11,684 bases of DNA from JBKHBQ01 sp046542305 (GCA_046542305.1 JBKHBQ010000116.1:1-11684); one strand, 5' to 3'; counted from the first letter of the stretch, positions 1 to 6,881 are shown. Numbers and translations are program-made. The notes: a model not told the origin generated them from the letters alone.

Positions 1-230
1 TCAGGCCTGTGATGCTGCTCGACGACATCTTCGACAAACTCGACGACAAGCGCGTGGAGCAGATCATTCAACTGGCCAGCGAAGACACTTTCGGGCAGGT
101 TTTTATCACCGACACCCAGCGCGACCGCATCGAGCACCTGCTCGAAAAAACCGGCGCCGGGCATAAAATCTATCATATCAGCAATGGCGTTGCCACCGAA
201 GTAAAAAACCACATCAATCATGAGCAATAA
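1..230 (+). CDS. recF: RecF, DNA replication/repair ATPase (C-terminal part only)
   Basis: This is the 3' end of recF; the 5' part lies left of the window and the reading phase starts at base 3. RecF is an SMC-like ATPase that binds gapped DNA and helps RecOR load RecA during recombinational repair. What is seen is the Walker B/D-loop stretch near residue 1, reading P-V-M-L-L-D-D-I-F-D-K-L-D, where the acidic pair coordinates ATP hydrolysis. It is followed by the downstream QVFITDTQ strand typical of the RecF C-terminus. The apparent GTG/ATG at 9-14 is an internal codon, not a start. The stop overlaps the next gene by 11 bases, so the two are probably translationally coupled. The identity is confident because the D-loop context is characteristic of RecF and the DUF721 gene commonly follows recF in Bacteroidota. 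Confidence 0.93.
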   Translation, partial: RPVMLLDDIFDKLDDKRVEQIIQLASEDTFGQVFITDTQRDRIEHLLEKTGAGHKIYHISNGVATEVKNHINHEQ

Positions 231-516
231 AAAATCGAACGAACAAACCCTGGGTGATGCCATCAGGCATTTCCTGCAGGCATACCGGATCGAAGGAAAA
301 GTGAAGGAAGCCAGCCTTATCAATTCCTGGGAAAAGATCGTGGGCAGCATGATTGCGAAGCACACCGTGAGGATGAACATCAAAAACCGTAAGCTTTTCG
401 TGGAGGTAGACTCAGCCGCCCTGCGCAACGAACTCACCTATGCCCGCGAGAAAATAAAAAAAGCTCTCAATAAGGAAGCCGGCGCGGATTTGATCGATGA
501 GGTGATCTTTAAGTGA
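220..516 (+). CDS. DUF721 (DciA-like) family protein
   Basis: A 98-residue protein of the DUF721 family. The signature is visible as W37 followed by K-I-V-G (residues 39-42) and an I-A-K-H-T segment at about 45-49, then the hydrophobic strand K-L-F-V-E-V-D-S and an R-N-E-L helix start near 69-72. DUF721 includes DciA, which loads or assists the replicative helicase DnaB in bacteria lacking DnaC. Whether this short Bacteroidota form does that job is inference. The ATG at 220 lies inside the recF coding end (11-base overlap) with no visible Shine-Dalgarno sequence, which points to translational coupling and one transcript with recF. The protein is basic and has no signal peptide or membrane segment, consistent with a cytoplasmic DNA-associated role. 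Confidence 0.85.
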   Translation: MSNKKSNEQTLGDAIRHFLQAYRIEGKVKEASLINSWEKIVGSMIAKHTVRMNIKNRKLFVEVDSAALRNELTYAREKIKKALNKEAGADLIDEVIFK

Positions 517-575
517 AGAAGCTGTATGGGAAAAAGTTAATGGTGGAAGAAGTTGATGGTAAATGCCCCTCGCGA

Positions 576-590
576 AAACCTGTCAGGTTT
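576..590. repeat. Short perfect palindrome in the recF-ligA gap
   Basis: AAACCTG and CAGGTTT are exact reverse complements separated by one T. The element sits just downstream of the DUF721 gene in a convergent gap. It has no T-run immediately following, so a terminator role is not shown. A dispersed intergenic palindrome is an alternative. Confidence 0.5.
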
Positions 591-652
591 GCCCACCCAA
601 CATGAAGCCATTTTTCAAAAAAAGTCATTAACAGATAGGGCTTAACAAGGAA

Positions 653-681
653 CCCTGCCTGACTGCGTTGCGCAGGCAGGG
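653..681. repeat. GC-rich hairpin between convergent DUF721 and ligA genes
   Basis: CCCTGCCTG at 653-661 pairs perfectly with CAGGCAGGG at 673-681. Inside, TGCG (664-667) can also pair with CGCA (671-674) around a TTG loop, giving an alternative stacked stem with a small bulge. It lies between two converging genes, where a bidirectional terminator would be expected, but neither side carries a clear T-tract. It may therefore be a factor-assisted terminator or a dispersed intergenic palindrome. Confidence 0.5.
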
Positions 682-695
682 ATAACCGACACCGA

Positions 696-2747
696 TCAAC
701 CACCTTCCCCGATCATCTCCCTGAACTCCGCTTCGGAAATGATTTTTACGCCAAGCTTTTCAGCTTTCTGCCGTTTGGCGGGGCCCATTTTTTCGCCAGC
801 CACCAGGTAATCGGTGTTGCCGGAAACAGCGCTCACATTTTTGCCGCCGTTTTCTTCGATGACCTCCTTAATGCTGTCGCGAGAATAGTTTTCGAAGGTT
901 CCGCTCACCACAAAAGTCAGCCCGTCGAGATTTCCATTTTTGGCGGCGGTTTCTTCCAGTTCGAATTGCAGGCCGTGATCGATGAGCCTGTTCACGATGA
1001 TGTTGTTGCTTTCGCGGGCAAAATATTCCTGGATGCTTGCCGCGATCCTTTCGCCGATCTCATGCACGTCCACCAGTGTCTGAAAATCGGCATTGCGCAG
1101 GTTTTCGATGTTTCTGAAATGTTCAGCCAGTTTTTTAGCCACAGTTTCACCCACATATCGAATGCCCAGTGCATACAGCACGCGCGGAAACGGAGCCTTT
1201 TTGGAAGCTTCGATGCCGTTCAGGATTTTTTCGACGGTTTTTTCACGGAAGCTGACTTTTCGTTCTTTCTTACCGTCCCCGGCGGGATACACCTTTTCGA
1301 GGCCGAGCAGGTCGCCGGGTTTCAGCTCATACAGGTCGGCTGCATTTTCGATGAGGCCCTTGTCGTAGAGCAATTCGATTTTTCCTTCGCCCAGGCTGTC
1401 GATGTTCATGGCACGGCGGCTGATAAAATGTTCGAGCTTACCCTTGATCTGGGGCGGGCAGCCGTTTTCGTTGGGGCAATAGTGTGCCGCTTCACCTTCC
1501 TTCCTGATCAGTCCGGTTCTGCATTCGGGGCAGGTTCCGGTAAATGTTACCCGTTTTAGTTCAGGGTCGCGCTTATCGAAATCAACACCCACGATCTTTG
1601 GAATGATGTCGCCGCCTTTTTCCACAAAAACGATATCCCCGATGCGTACATCCAGTTTAGCCATGATGTCGGCATTGTGTAGCGAAGCTCGCTTGACGGT
1701 GGTGCCCGCCAGTTGCACCGGCGCGAGATTTGCCACAGGAGTGACGGCGCCGGTGCGGCCTACCTGGTAATCGATTGACAGCAGCGGTGTGGCCGCCTGT
1801 TCGGCCTTAAATTTATAGGCAATGGCCCAGCGGGGCGATTTGGCGGTGAAGCCAAGCTTTTGCTGCTGCTTGTACCTGTTCACTTTGATCACTACCCCGT
1901 CGATGTCGAAATCCAGGTTGGCCCGTTCGGTTGCCCAGTAGTTGATGAATTCAAAAATTTCGTCGATTGTTTTGCATTTGGCCACGAAGTTGGGAACTTT
2001 CAGCCCCCATTTCCGTGCGGCGGTCATGTTGTCGTAGTGGTTGTCGTGCGGAAGGTTTTCGCCCAGCACAAAATACAGGAAACAATCGAGCTTTCGTCGG
2101 GCCACCATGGCCGAATCCTGCATTTTCAGGCTCCCGGAGGCGGCATTGCGTGGGTTGGCAAACGCCATTTCGCCCCTTTCGACCCTGGCGCGGTTCAGTT
2201 CGTTAAAGGCACTACGGGGCATCATCACCTCGCCGCGGATCTCGAATTTTTCTGGAAAACCGTCGCCCCGCAGCCGCAGCGGAATGCTGTTGATGGTGCG
2301 GATATTTGTGGTTACATCATCACCCTGCTCGCCGTCGCCGCGGGTTACGGCAAGTGCCAGCCGTCCGCTTTCGTAACGCAGACCTACAGCCACACCGTCG
2401 TATTTCAGTTCACAAACATATTCCACTTCATCATCGATAGATTTTTTAATCCGGATGAGAAAATCCAGCACCTCCTCCTGCGAATAGGTGTTGGAAAGCG
2501 AAAGCATCGGATATTCGTGCTTCACCTGCCTGAAATCCTTCGTCACTTCGCCGCCTACACGCTTGGTAGGCGAATCCGGCGAAGCCAGATCGGGATAGGC
2601 AGCTTCGAGTTGCTCCAGTTCCTTAAGCTTCATATCGAATTCGTAGTCGGAAATGCTGGGTGCCGAGAGGACGTAGTATTTATAATTGTGCTCGTGAAGC
2701 TCTTTTTCGAGGCTTTCTATCTTTTTTCTGGCTTCGTGTATATCCAT
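696..2747 (-). CDS. ligA: NAD+-dependent DNA ligase LigA
   Basis: A full-length 683-residue LigA, which seals nicks between Okazaki fragments and in repair using NAD+. In order: the N-terminal Ia domain with Y-x-Y-Y and D34-Y-E-F (NMN binding, about 1-70); the adenylation domain with catalytic K115 in K-Y-D-G and the D283-G-V-V-I-K288 nucleotidyl-transferase motif; the OB fold (about 320-400, G-R-T-G-A-V-T-P); a four-cysteine zinc finger (C406, C409, C424, C430); helix-hairpin-helix repeats (about 440-590, including A-L-G-I-R-Y-V-G-E); and a C-terminal BRCT domain (about 606-680, V-S-G-T-F). Length is close to the usual 670 residues. A charged insert around 485-498 (near Y-P-A-G-D-G-K-K-E-R) between the finger and the first HhH is longer than in E. 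coli. A promoter element lies 35 bases upstream of the ATG, so the gene can be transcribed on its own. Confidence 0.98.
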   Translation of the reverse strand: MDIHEARKKIESLEKELHEHNYKYYVLSAPSISDYEFDMKLKELEQLEAAYPDLASPDSPTKRVGGEVTKDFRQVKHEYPMLSLSNTYSQEEVLDFLIRIKKSIDDEVEYVCELKYDGVAVGLRYESGRLALAVTRGDGEQGDDVTTNIRTINSIPLRLRGDGFPEKFEIRGEVMMPRSAFNELNRARVERGEMAFANPRNAASGSLKMQDSAMVARRKLDCFLYFVLGENLPHDNHYDNMTAARKWGLKVPNFVAKCKTIDEIFEFINYWATERANLDFDIDGVVIKVNRYKQQQKLGFTAKSPRWAIAYKFKAEQAATPLLSIDYQVGRTGAVTPVANLAPVQLAGTTVKRASLHNADIMAKLDVRIGDIVFVEKGGDIIPKIVGVDFDKRDPELKRVTFTGTCPECRTGLIRKEGEAAHYCPNENGCPPQIKGKLEHFISRRAMNIDSLGEGKIELLYDKGLIENAADLYELKPGDLLGLEKVYPAGDGKKERKVSFREKTVEKILNGIEASKKAPFPRVLYALGIRYVGETVAKKLAEHFRNIENLRNADFQTLVDVHEIGERIAASIQEYFARESNNIIVNRLIDHGLQFELEETAAKNGNLDGLTFVVSGTFENYSRDSIKEVIEENGGKNVSAVSGNTDYLVAGEKMGPAKRQKAEKLGVKIISEAEFREMIGEGG

Positions 2748-2781
2748 CGCGATAATGTTTTTTTATCATCAAATCTGCTCC

Positions 2782-2789
2782 CAAAAATA
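2782..2789 (-). promoter_or_regulatory. Probable -7 promoter element of ligA
   Basis: On the minus strand this reads TATTTTTG, an exact match to the Bacteroidota -7 consensus TAnnTTTG. It ends 34 bases upstream of the ligA ATG. A convincing -33 TTTG at the expected spacing is not seen. The same octamer recurs upstream of the universal stress gene and the serine hydrolase gene in this window. Confidence 0.5.
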
Positions 2790-2857
2790 ACGATTTGCCT
2801 GCAATCGCGGTAGCAGCAATTCATGATCAGCAAATAATGAAGTATAATTGAAGGATA

Positions 2858-3451
2858 TTAAAACCCGGCACCATTCATGATTTCCATGATTTCCTGCAGG
2901 TTTTTCAGTTTACCATCTTCGCGGGTTTCAATGGCCGAGATGGTGAAATAATTATGTTTTTTCAGGAATTCGATCTGTAAACCGTACCATTCCTTGAGGG
3001 TGGTGGGTTTGATGTTGAAGAGGTTCCATTCGAGTTTCAGGCGGTGGGAGATCATGTAAAAATCTTCACGGCCCAGGTAATCGAGGTCGGCATCGCAGAT
3101 GATCTGTTCGAGTTTGTCCTTTGCACTTTGCGGCAGTTTGGTGGTGAGTATCATGCGGTTGATGCTTTCGATGGACCGGGGGCTATATCCGTAGCCGGGA
3201 AGGATTTCGTTTGCTATTTCGCAGGAGGCTTCTTCGTGACCTACATAGGTTTTCAGCATGCCGCTGTCATGGAAAAGGGAAGCAGTTTTGATGAGAAGGG
3301 TTTCTTCGGGGGAGATTTTTTCCAGGCTGGCAAGCCGCTCTACCGACTGCAATACATCGATGGTATGGTTAAGATCATGGTAGAAAAGCCTGGGGTCGAG
3401 TTCCCGTGACAATTTATCGATGATAAAGCTTTTAACTCCTTCGTAGTCCAT
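2858..3451 (-). CDS. HD-domain phosphohydrolase family protein
   Basis: A 197-residue protein with an HD metal-binding fold. Seen: Y-H-D-L-N-H-T near residues 24-30 (H29 the probable first ligand), the defining H61-D62 pair in S-L-F-H-D-S-G, H72 in V-G-H-E-E, and the acidic D120-A-D-L-D near the end of the core. HD proteins hydrolyse phosphate esters of nucleotides, cyclic nucleotides or other phosphorylated substrates. The substrate here cannot be told from sequence. The Y-H-x-x-x-H start resembles the small metal-dependent HD hydrolases of bacteria rather than RelA/SpoT or HD-GYP proteins, as no synthetase or GYP motif is present. No signal peptide or membrane helix, so probably cytoplasmic. 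It lies 110 bases upstream of ligA on the same strand, but ligA has its own candidate promoter, so an operon is not certain. Confidence 0.8.
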   Translation of the reverse strand: MDYEGVKSFIIDKLSRELDPRLFYHDLNHTIDVLQSVERLASLEKISPEETLLIKTASLFHDSGMLKTYVGHEEASCEIANEILPGYGYSPRSIESINRMILTTKLPQSAKDKLEQIICDADLDYLGREDFYMISHRLKLEWNLFNIKPTTLKEWYGLQIEFLKKHNYFTISAIETREDGKLKNLQEIMEIMNGAGF

Positions 3452-3531
3452 GTGCTTAGTTTCAAAAAAGTCTGTACATAATAAACAAAATCAGCAGAAA
3501 TCGTTCAGACCAACCTCATAAAAAACGGAAA

Positions 3532-3552
3532 AGAGCCGGTAGAACCGGCTCT
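3532..3552 (-). terminator. Rho-independent-type terminator of the universal stress gene
   Basis: A perfect 9-base stem (AGAGCCGGT at 3532-3540, ACCGGCTCT at 3544-3552) with a 3-base loop lies 30 bases beyond the stop of the minus-strand universal stress gene. Read on that strand it is followed by TTTTCCGTTTTTT, a good U-rich tail. It separates this gene from the HD-domain gene downstream. Confidence 0.85.
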
Positions 3553-3582
3553 GAATACCTTATCTAATGCGCCTTTAATGGC

Positions 3583-4422
3583 TTAGTACGAAACGATTTT
3601 TTGCCAGTTCAGTTTCCTGGGATTGATACACATCACCGGGATTTGTGAGCTGTTGAAAATGATCTGTTCGTCCCATGAACCGAGGATAAAACGTTTGAAG
3701 CTTTGGTCGGGGTCGGTCATGATCATGATCAGGTCTGCATTGTTGGATGTGGCATAATCCACTACCTGCTTGGCGAAGTTGGTATTTTTGTTGGCTACGC
3801 GGATGGTATAGCTGATTTCGTTCTTTGTAAAAAATGCCGTGATCTGCTCTACGGCTTCGTCGATGGCTTCGCCGCTCATCTGATAGATGTGGATTTCCGA
3901 CTTGAACTGCTTGGCAATATGTGCGGCCCATTTGGTTTTTTCCCATGGACCCGAATCGCTGGTGATGGGCAGTACAATGTGGCGATAACCTTCATCGAAC
4001 GATCTCTTCTGAACAACAATTACCGGGGCCGGCGAACTGGTAACCACCTTCAGGGCATAACTTCCCGTAATGTGCTGCATCCCCACCTTGCCATGGGTGC
4101 CCAGGTAAAGCAGATTGGCGCCGATTTCCTTGGCCACTTCACTTATCGTAGTAAAAATGCTGCCTTCACGGGCTATGCCTTCAGCTTCTATTCCAAACTT
4201 GGATTTTACATCTTCTGCCAGTGCATCGAGCTTTTCCTGAACGGCTTCAGCTTCAAGGCTGTCCTTTCTGAGCTGGGCTTTCGTGGTCTTATCGATCACG
4301 TGCAAAATCACCACTTTGTAACTCAGGAATTTTGCTGCTTCGGCTGCCTGATTGATAGCATTGTCTCCCACTGCGGTGAAATCGGTGGGAACCAACACCA
4401 GGTTGTTCATATTTTCGGTCAT
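3583..4422 (-). CDS. Tandem universal stress protein (UspA family)
   Basis: A 279-residue protein made of two Usp domains. The first (about 5-138) opens with the L-V-L-V-P-T-D-F strand. It keeps the ATP-binding loop G108-T-H-G-K-V-G and, after a short helix, G120-S121, followed by the closing strand P-V-I-V-V. The second (about 147-267) opens with H-I-V-L-P-I. It keeps L-G-S near 247-249 and the closing strand I-P-V-M-C-I but has lost the G-x-x-G part of the loop (T-D-P-D-Q instead). Only the first half is therefore likely to bind ATP. Family members act in the cytoplasm in responses to starvation, oxidants or other stresses; the exact role is unknown. The gene stands alone, with a promoter element upstream and a strong terminator downstream. 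The ATG at 4422 is the first of two nearby Met codons; Met5 is a possible alternative. Confidence 0.92.
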   Translation of the reverse strand: MTENMNNLVLVPTDFTAVGDNAINQAAEAAKFLSYKVVILHVIDKTTKAQLRKDSLEAEAVQEKLDALAEDVKSKFGIEAEGIAREGSIFTTISEVAKEIGANLLYLGTHGKVGMQHITGSYALKVVTSSPAPVIVVQKRSFDEGYRHIVLPITSDSGPWEKTKWAAHIAKQFKSEIHIYQMSGEAIDEAVEQITAFFTKNEISYTIRVANKNTNFAKQVVDYATSNNADLIMIMTDPDQSFKRFILGSWDEQIIFNSSQIPVMCINPRKLNWQKIVSY

Positions 4423-4473
4423 GACGATTTAAATTATTGTATTGTTATGAACTGAATTCAATAGTTATTGCTA

Positions 4474-4481
4474 CAAAAATA
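4474..4481 (-). promoter_or_regulatory. Probable -7 promoter element of the universal stress gene
   Basis: TATTTTTG on the minus strand matches the Bacteroidota TAnnTTTG element and would give a leader of roughly 45 bases before the ATG at 4422. A TTG triplet lies about 23 bases further upstream on that strand, a weak candidate for the -33 element. Confidence 0.55.
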
Positions 4482-4519
4482 GAAAAAAAATCTTTGGATC
4501 AGACCAATAAACCTGCATG

Positions 4520-5692
4520 TTATTTTTCAGCAATGGCCAATTCGTTGTTATAACTATCGAGTTCGCGGCTTATAGCAGTGTAAAGCTGCTTTACAATGGA
4601 CGCTGCAGGTGCATTGGTGTTGTTGAGCAGAATAATGGTGACCTCGTCATCGATATAGCGGCTAAGGCTCGATGTGAAGCCGTTCCAGAGGCCATGGTGG
4701 TATATCACCTTTTTTTGGTTCACTTCCTTCAGGCGCCATCCATAGCCATAGTTGTATTCGCGGCGCTTTCCGATTCGGGTTTTTGTAAAGGCCTCCTCGC
4801 GCAACGAATCGCTTATCAACACATTGCTATACAGTGCCTGATCCCATTTCAGCAGGTCTTCCACGGTGCTGTAAATGCTTTTGTCGCCCAGCACCTCGTC
4901 CAGCGGGTCGTGGTTGAATTTGCGGTAGTGCCAGCCCCGTCGGGTAAATCCTGTTGCTATATTGTTGGCGGTATTGATGTTTTTGAGGTTCCAGGCAAAG
5001 CTGTGGTCCATATCCAGCGGGTCGAAAATGTTTTTCCGCAGAAACTCATGAAAAGGCATCCCCGACACGCGCTCCACCAGCAGAGCCAGCATGGCATAAC
5101 CGGTATTGTTGTAATAATGCCTCCTTCCGGGCATGAAATTGAGCGACGGGGAATTTTGATTCATCAGTTTCAGCACATCCTCATTGGTGATGTGTTTTTC
5201 GTCATCCCAGTAATGATCCACATAATACATGTAATTCTGCAGGCCTGAAGTATGTTGCAGAATTTGTTTGATGGTGATCTGTTCGAAGGGAAACTCAGGA
5301 ATATGCTGCTGCAGGGTATCGTCCAGATCGATCATTCCGCGTTCTTTCAGTATCAGCACGGCCATGGCTGTAAACCCCTTGCTGACCGAAGCCAGTTGGA
5401 AAGGAGTATTGATGTGCAAACTGTCTTTTTTATAGAGATCGGCATACCCCTTAGAATATTCGAATATCGGATAGCCTTTCAATGCCACCAGTACATTGCC
5501 GTTGAAACGGTAGTTGCCGAGAATCCTGTCGAAGATTGAGTCGAGATCGTGAATCACCTCGCCCGGAAGCGGAGGGACCGGTTTGATGACCGGAGGCATT
5601 GCGATGAATGCCTGCTGGGGATTAGACTTGTTAGCATTACAACTCAGCAGGACTGAAATCAGAATCAAAAAAATTACCCTGAAATTCTGCAT
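4520..5692 (-). CDS. Serine hydrolase, beta-lactamase/class C family, predicted lipoprotein
   Basis: A 390-residue penicillin-binding-protein-like serine hydrolase. Numbered from the ATG at 5692, the catalytic motifs are S102-V-S-K105 (nucleophile and general base), Y194-N-N196 and H332-H-G334. Other family marks are H147-T-S-G and F187-M-P-G with the Y-x-N just after. Residues 1-17 form a hydrophobic signal ending in L-L-S before C18, a lipobox, so the protein is probably a lipid-anchored envelope enzyme. Members include D-aminopeptidases, esterases and class C beta-lactamases. The H-x-G third motif instead of K-T-G is more typical of the esterase/peptidase branch, so resistance should not be assumed. 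A longer frame starts at a TTG at 5728, but that codon lies inside the probable -7 promoter element, so the ATG at 5692 is preferred. It stands alone, divergent from the phosphopantetheinyl transferase. Confidence 0.88.
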   Translation of the reverse strand: MQNFRVIFLILISVLLSCNANKSNPQQAFIAMPPVIKPVPPLPGEVIHDLDSIFDRILGNYRFNGNVLVALKGYPIFEYSKGYADLYKKDSLHINTPFQLASVSKGFTAMAVLILKERGMIDLDDTLQQHIPEFPFEQITIKQILQHTSGLQNYMYYVDHYWDDEKHITNEDVLKLMNQNSPSLNFMPGRRHYYNNTGYAMLALLVERVSGMPFHEFLRKNIFDPLDMDHSFAWNLKNINTANNIATGFTRRGWHYRKFNHDPLDEVLGDKSIYSTVEDLLKWDQALYSNVLISDSLREEAFTKTRIGKRREYNYGYGWRLKEVNQKKVIYHHGLWNGFTSSLSRYIDDEVTIILLNNTNAPAASIVKQLYTAISRELDSYNNELAIAEK

Positions 5693-5725
5693 AAACCCAA
5701 ATTCCTGTTTGTCCTTTTTCTGCGC

Positions 5726-5733
5726 CAAAAATA
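5726..5733 (-). promoter_or_regulatory. Probable -7 promoter element of the serine hydrolase gene
   Basis: TATTTTTG on the minus strand, 33 bases before the preferred ATG at 5692. It overlaps the alternative TTG start at 5726-5728, which would not be in an mRNA begun from this promoter. No clear -33 TTTG was found. Confidence 0.5.
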
Positions 5734-5929
5734 TAGAAAAATTAAAGAATGAAATCGTCTTACTTTTTCACAGTGATTTTGTTAATAACAGATCATGCTG
5801 TGATGCCGGATCACCCGGAAAATGTTATGAACGGTTTTCAGATGAATTAATTATTAAAAGCTAAAATATTTGCTACGGTAAGAAGTTTTATTTCCTGTTG
5901 CAGGTTTAACAAGTAAAAAACAAGGCGTT

Positions 5930-6619
5930 ATGATCGAGATTTATGGCTGCAGGCTCATGGACAGCAATCGCTTTCTGGAAATAAAAAACCTGATTCTGGA
6001 ATATCTTCCCGAAGCTTCGCGCGAAAAAATTAACCGTTATAAAAGCCCTGTCGATCAGCAGCGCAAGATGATTGGCGAAATGCTGGTGCGTTCGGTAACG
6101 GCAAGCAAACTGAAATTGAATTCACACGATATTCATTTTTATTATTCCGAAAAGAACAAGCCCTTGCTGCTCGATCTGGATACCCTGCATTTTAATATTT
6201 CCCACTCGGGCGACTGGGTGGTGGCGGCATTCTCGGAGCAGCCGGTAGGGGTAGATGTTGAAAAGGTGAGAAAGATGAATTCCGGCGTGGCCCGCCGCTT
6301 CTTTTCCGAAGAGGAGGTAGCAGCATTGACGCGGTTGCCGCTAAGCAGGCAAACCGATCTTTTTTTCGAACTGTGGACCTGTAAGGAAAGTTATTTGAAA
6401 GCCATCGGTACCGGCCTTACCAGGGCGTTGAATTCCTTTACCGTCAGGCACGAAGATCACGGGATAGGACTGTATGAGGAAAACCGCAGGGTGAATGTGT
6501 ACCTGCAGCAGTTTACCCTCGACCGCAGCCATAAGCTCGCCGTTTGCGGATATGAAGATGAAATATGCCGGGATGTGAGGCGTCTTTTTGTTGATGACCT
6601 GATCGGGCGTTCGTTGTAA
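5930..6619 (+). CDS. 4'-phosphopantetheinyl transferase, Sfp/HetI type
   Basis: A 229-residue Sfp-superfamily enzyme that moves the 4'-phosphopantetheine arm of coenzyme A onto a serine of an acyl, peptidyl or aryl carrier protein. Seen: F-N-I-S-H-S-G (88-94, H92 for CoA binding), the magnesium motif G107-V-D109-V-E111, and W149-T-C-K152-E153-S-Y-L-K157 with A-I-G-T-G-L following. Together these are the full set of core motifs. Length of about 230 matches the Sfp/HetI two-half type rather than the short AcpS. No polyketide or peptide synthetase, nor any carrier protein, is in the window, so its partner cannot be named; it may serve fatty acid synthesis or a distant cluster. The ATG at 5930 follows a weak AAGG stretch. 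The stop lies directly against the repeat arrays. Confidence 0.93.
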   Translation: MIEIYGCRLMDSNRFLEIKNLILEYLPEASREKINRYKSPVDQQRKMIGEMLVRSVTASKLKLNSHDIHFYYSEKNKPLLLDLDTLHFNISHSGDWVVAAFSEQPVGVDVEKVRKMNSGVARRFFSEEEVAALTRLPLSRQTDLFFELWTCKESYLKAIGTGLTRALNSFTVRHEDHGIGLYEENRRVNVYLQQFTLDRSHKLAVCGYEDEICRDVRRLFVDDLIGRSL

Positions 6620-6626
6620 TTGTTTT

Positions 6627-6745
6627 GCGCTTCGCGTTGTGATTGTTATGCGCTTCGCGTTGTGATTGTTGTGTGCTTCGCGTTGTGATGGTTGTGCGCT
6701 TCGCGTTGTTTTGCGCTTCGCGTTGTGATGGTTGTGCGCTTCGCC
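6627..6745 (+). repeat. G/T-rich 23-base tandem array (six copies)
   Basis: Six copies of a GCGCTTCGCG core start at 6627, 6650, 6673, 6696, 6713 and 6736. Four of the five intervals are exactly 23 bases and one is 17. Between cores runs TTGTGATTGTTRT or its TTGTGATGGTTGT variant; the 17-base unit has lost six bases of it. Copy 3 starts GTG instead of GCG and copy 6 ends GCC, but GCTTCGC is intact in all six. The array begins eight bases after the phosphopantetheinyl transferase stop. All reading frames through it are spurious low-complexity ORFs. Confidence 0.93.
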
Positions 6746-6750
6746 AGGCA

Positions 6751-6848
6751 AACAATGACAACCACGACAACAATGATAACCAAGACAACAATGCCAACCA
6801 CGACAACCACGACAACAATGACAACATGATAACCACGACAACAATTCA
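6751..6848 (+). repeat. C/A-rich 9-base tandem array
   Basis: About eleven consecutive units of an AACMAYGAC-like nonamer (AACAATGAC, AACCACGAC and close variants) run from 6751 to 6848, with one 8-base unit at 6823-6830 and a decayed last unit. On the minus strand the units read GTTGTCATTGTT or GTTGTCGTGGTT in overlapping pairs, almost the spacer of the preceding 23-base array. The two arrays are therefore related in opposite orientation. It ends about 34 bases before the stop of the converging minus-strand gene. Confidence 0.9.
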
Positions 6849-6881
6849 CAGCCCCGACAGCCCTTTAGGCCCACTCGCGTG

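Noticed and set aside
509..703. 64-residue minus-strand frame in the recF-ligA gap
   Set aside because: It overlaps both neighbouring genes' ends, spans the palindromes and has no family resemblance.
1860..2813. 317-residue plus-strand frame opposite ligA
   Set aside because: It is antisense to conserved LigA codons, with no family resemblance; an open antisense frame caused by codon bias.
3703..4455. 250-residue plus-strand frame opposite the universal stress gene, and a similar one at 4517-5248 opposite the serine hydrolase
   Set aside because: Both lie fully antisense to genes with clear motifs and show no recognisable domain.
6627..6745. CRISPR array
   Set aside because: The period is only 23 bases, the sequences between cores are nearly identical to each other instead of unique, and no cas gene is present.
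6627..6745. UUCG tetraloop hairpins in the plus-strand transcript
   Set aside because: The UUCG here is flanked by C on both sides, so the stabilising C-G closing pair is missing; only a short GCG/CGC triloop can form.
6341..6874. Three long minus-strand frames over the repeat region (6341-6874, 6513-6836, 6646-6849)
   Set aside because: They are low-complexity products of the repeats, and two of them run into the phosphopantetheinyl transferase gene in antisense.
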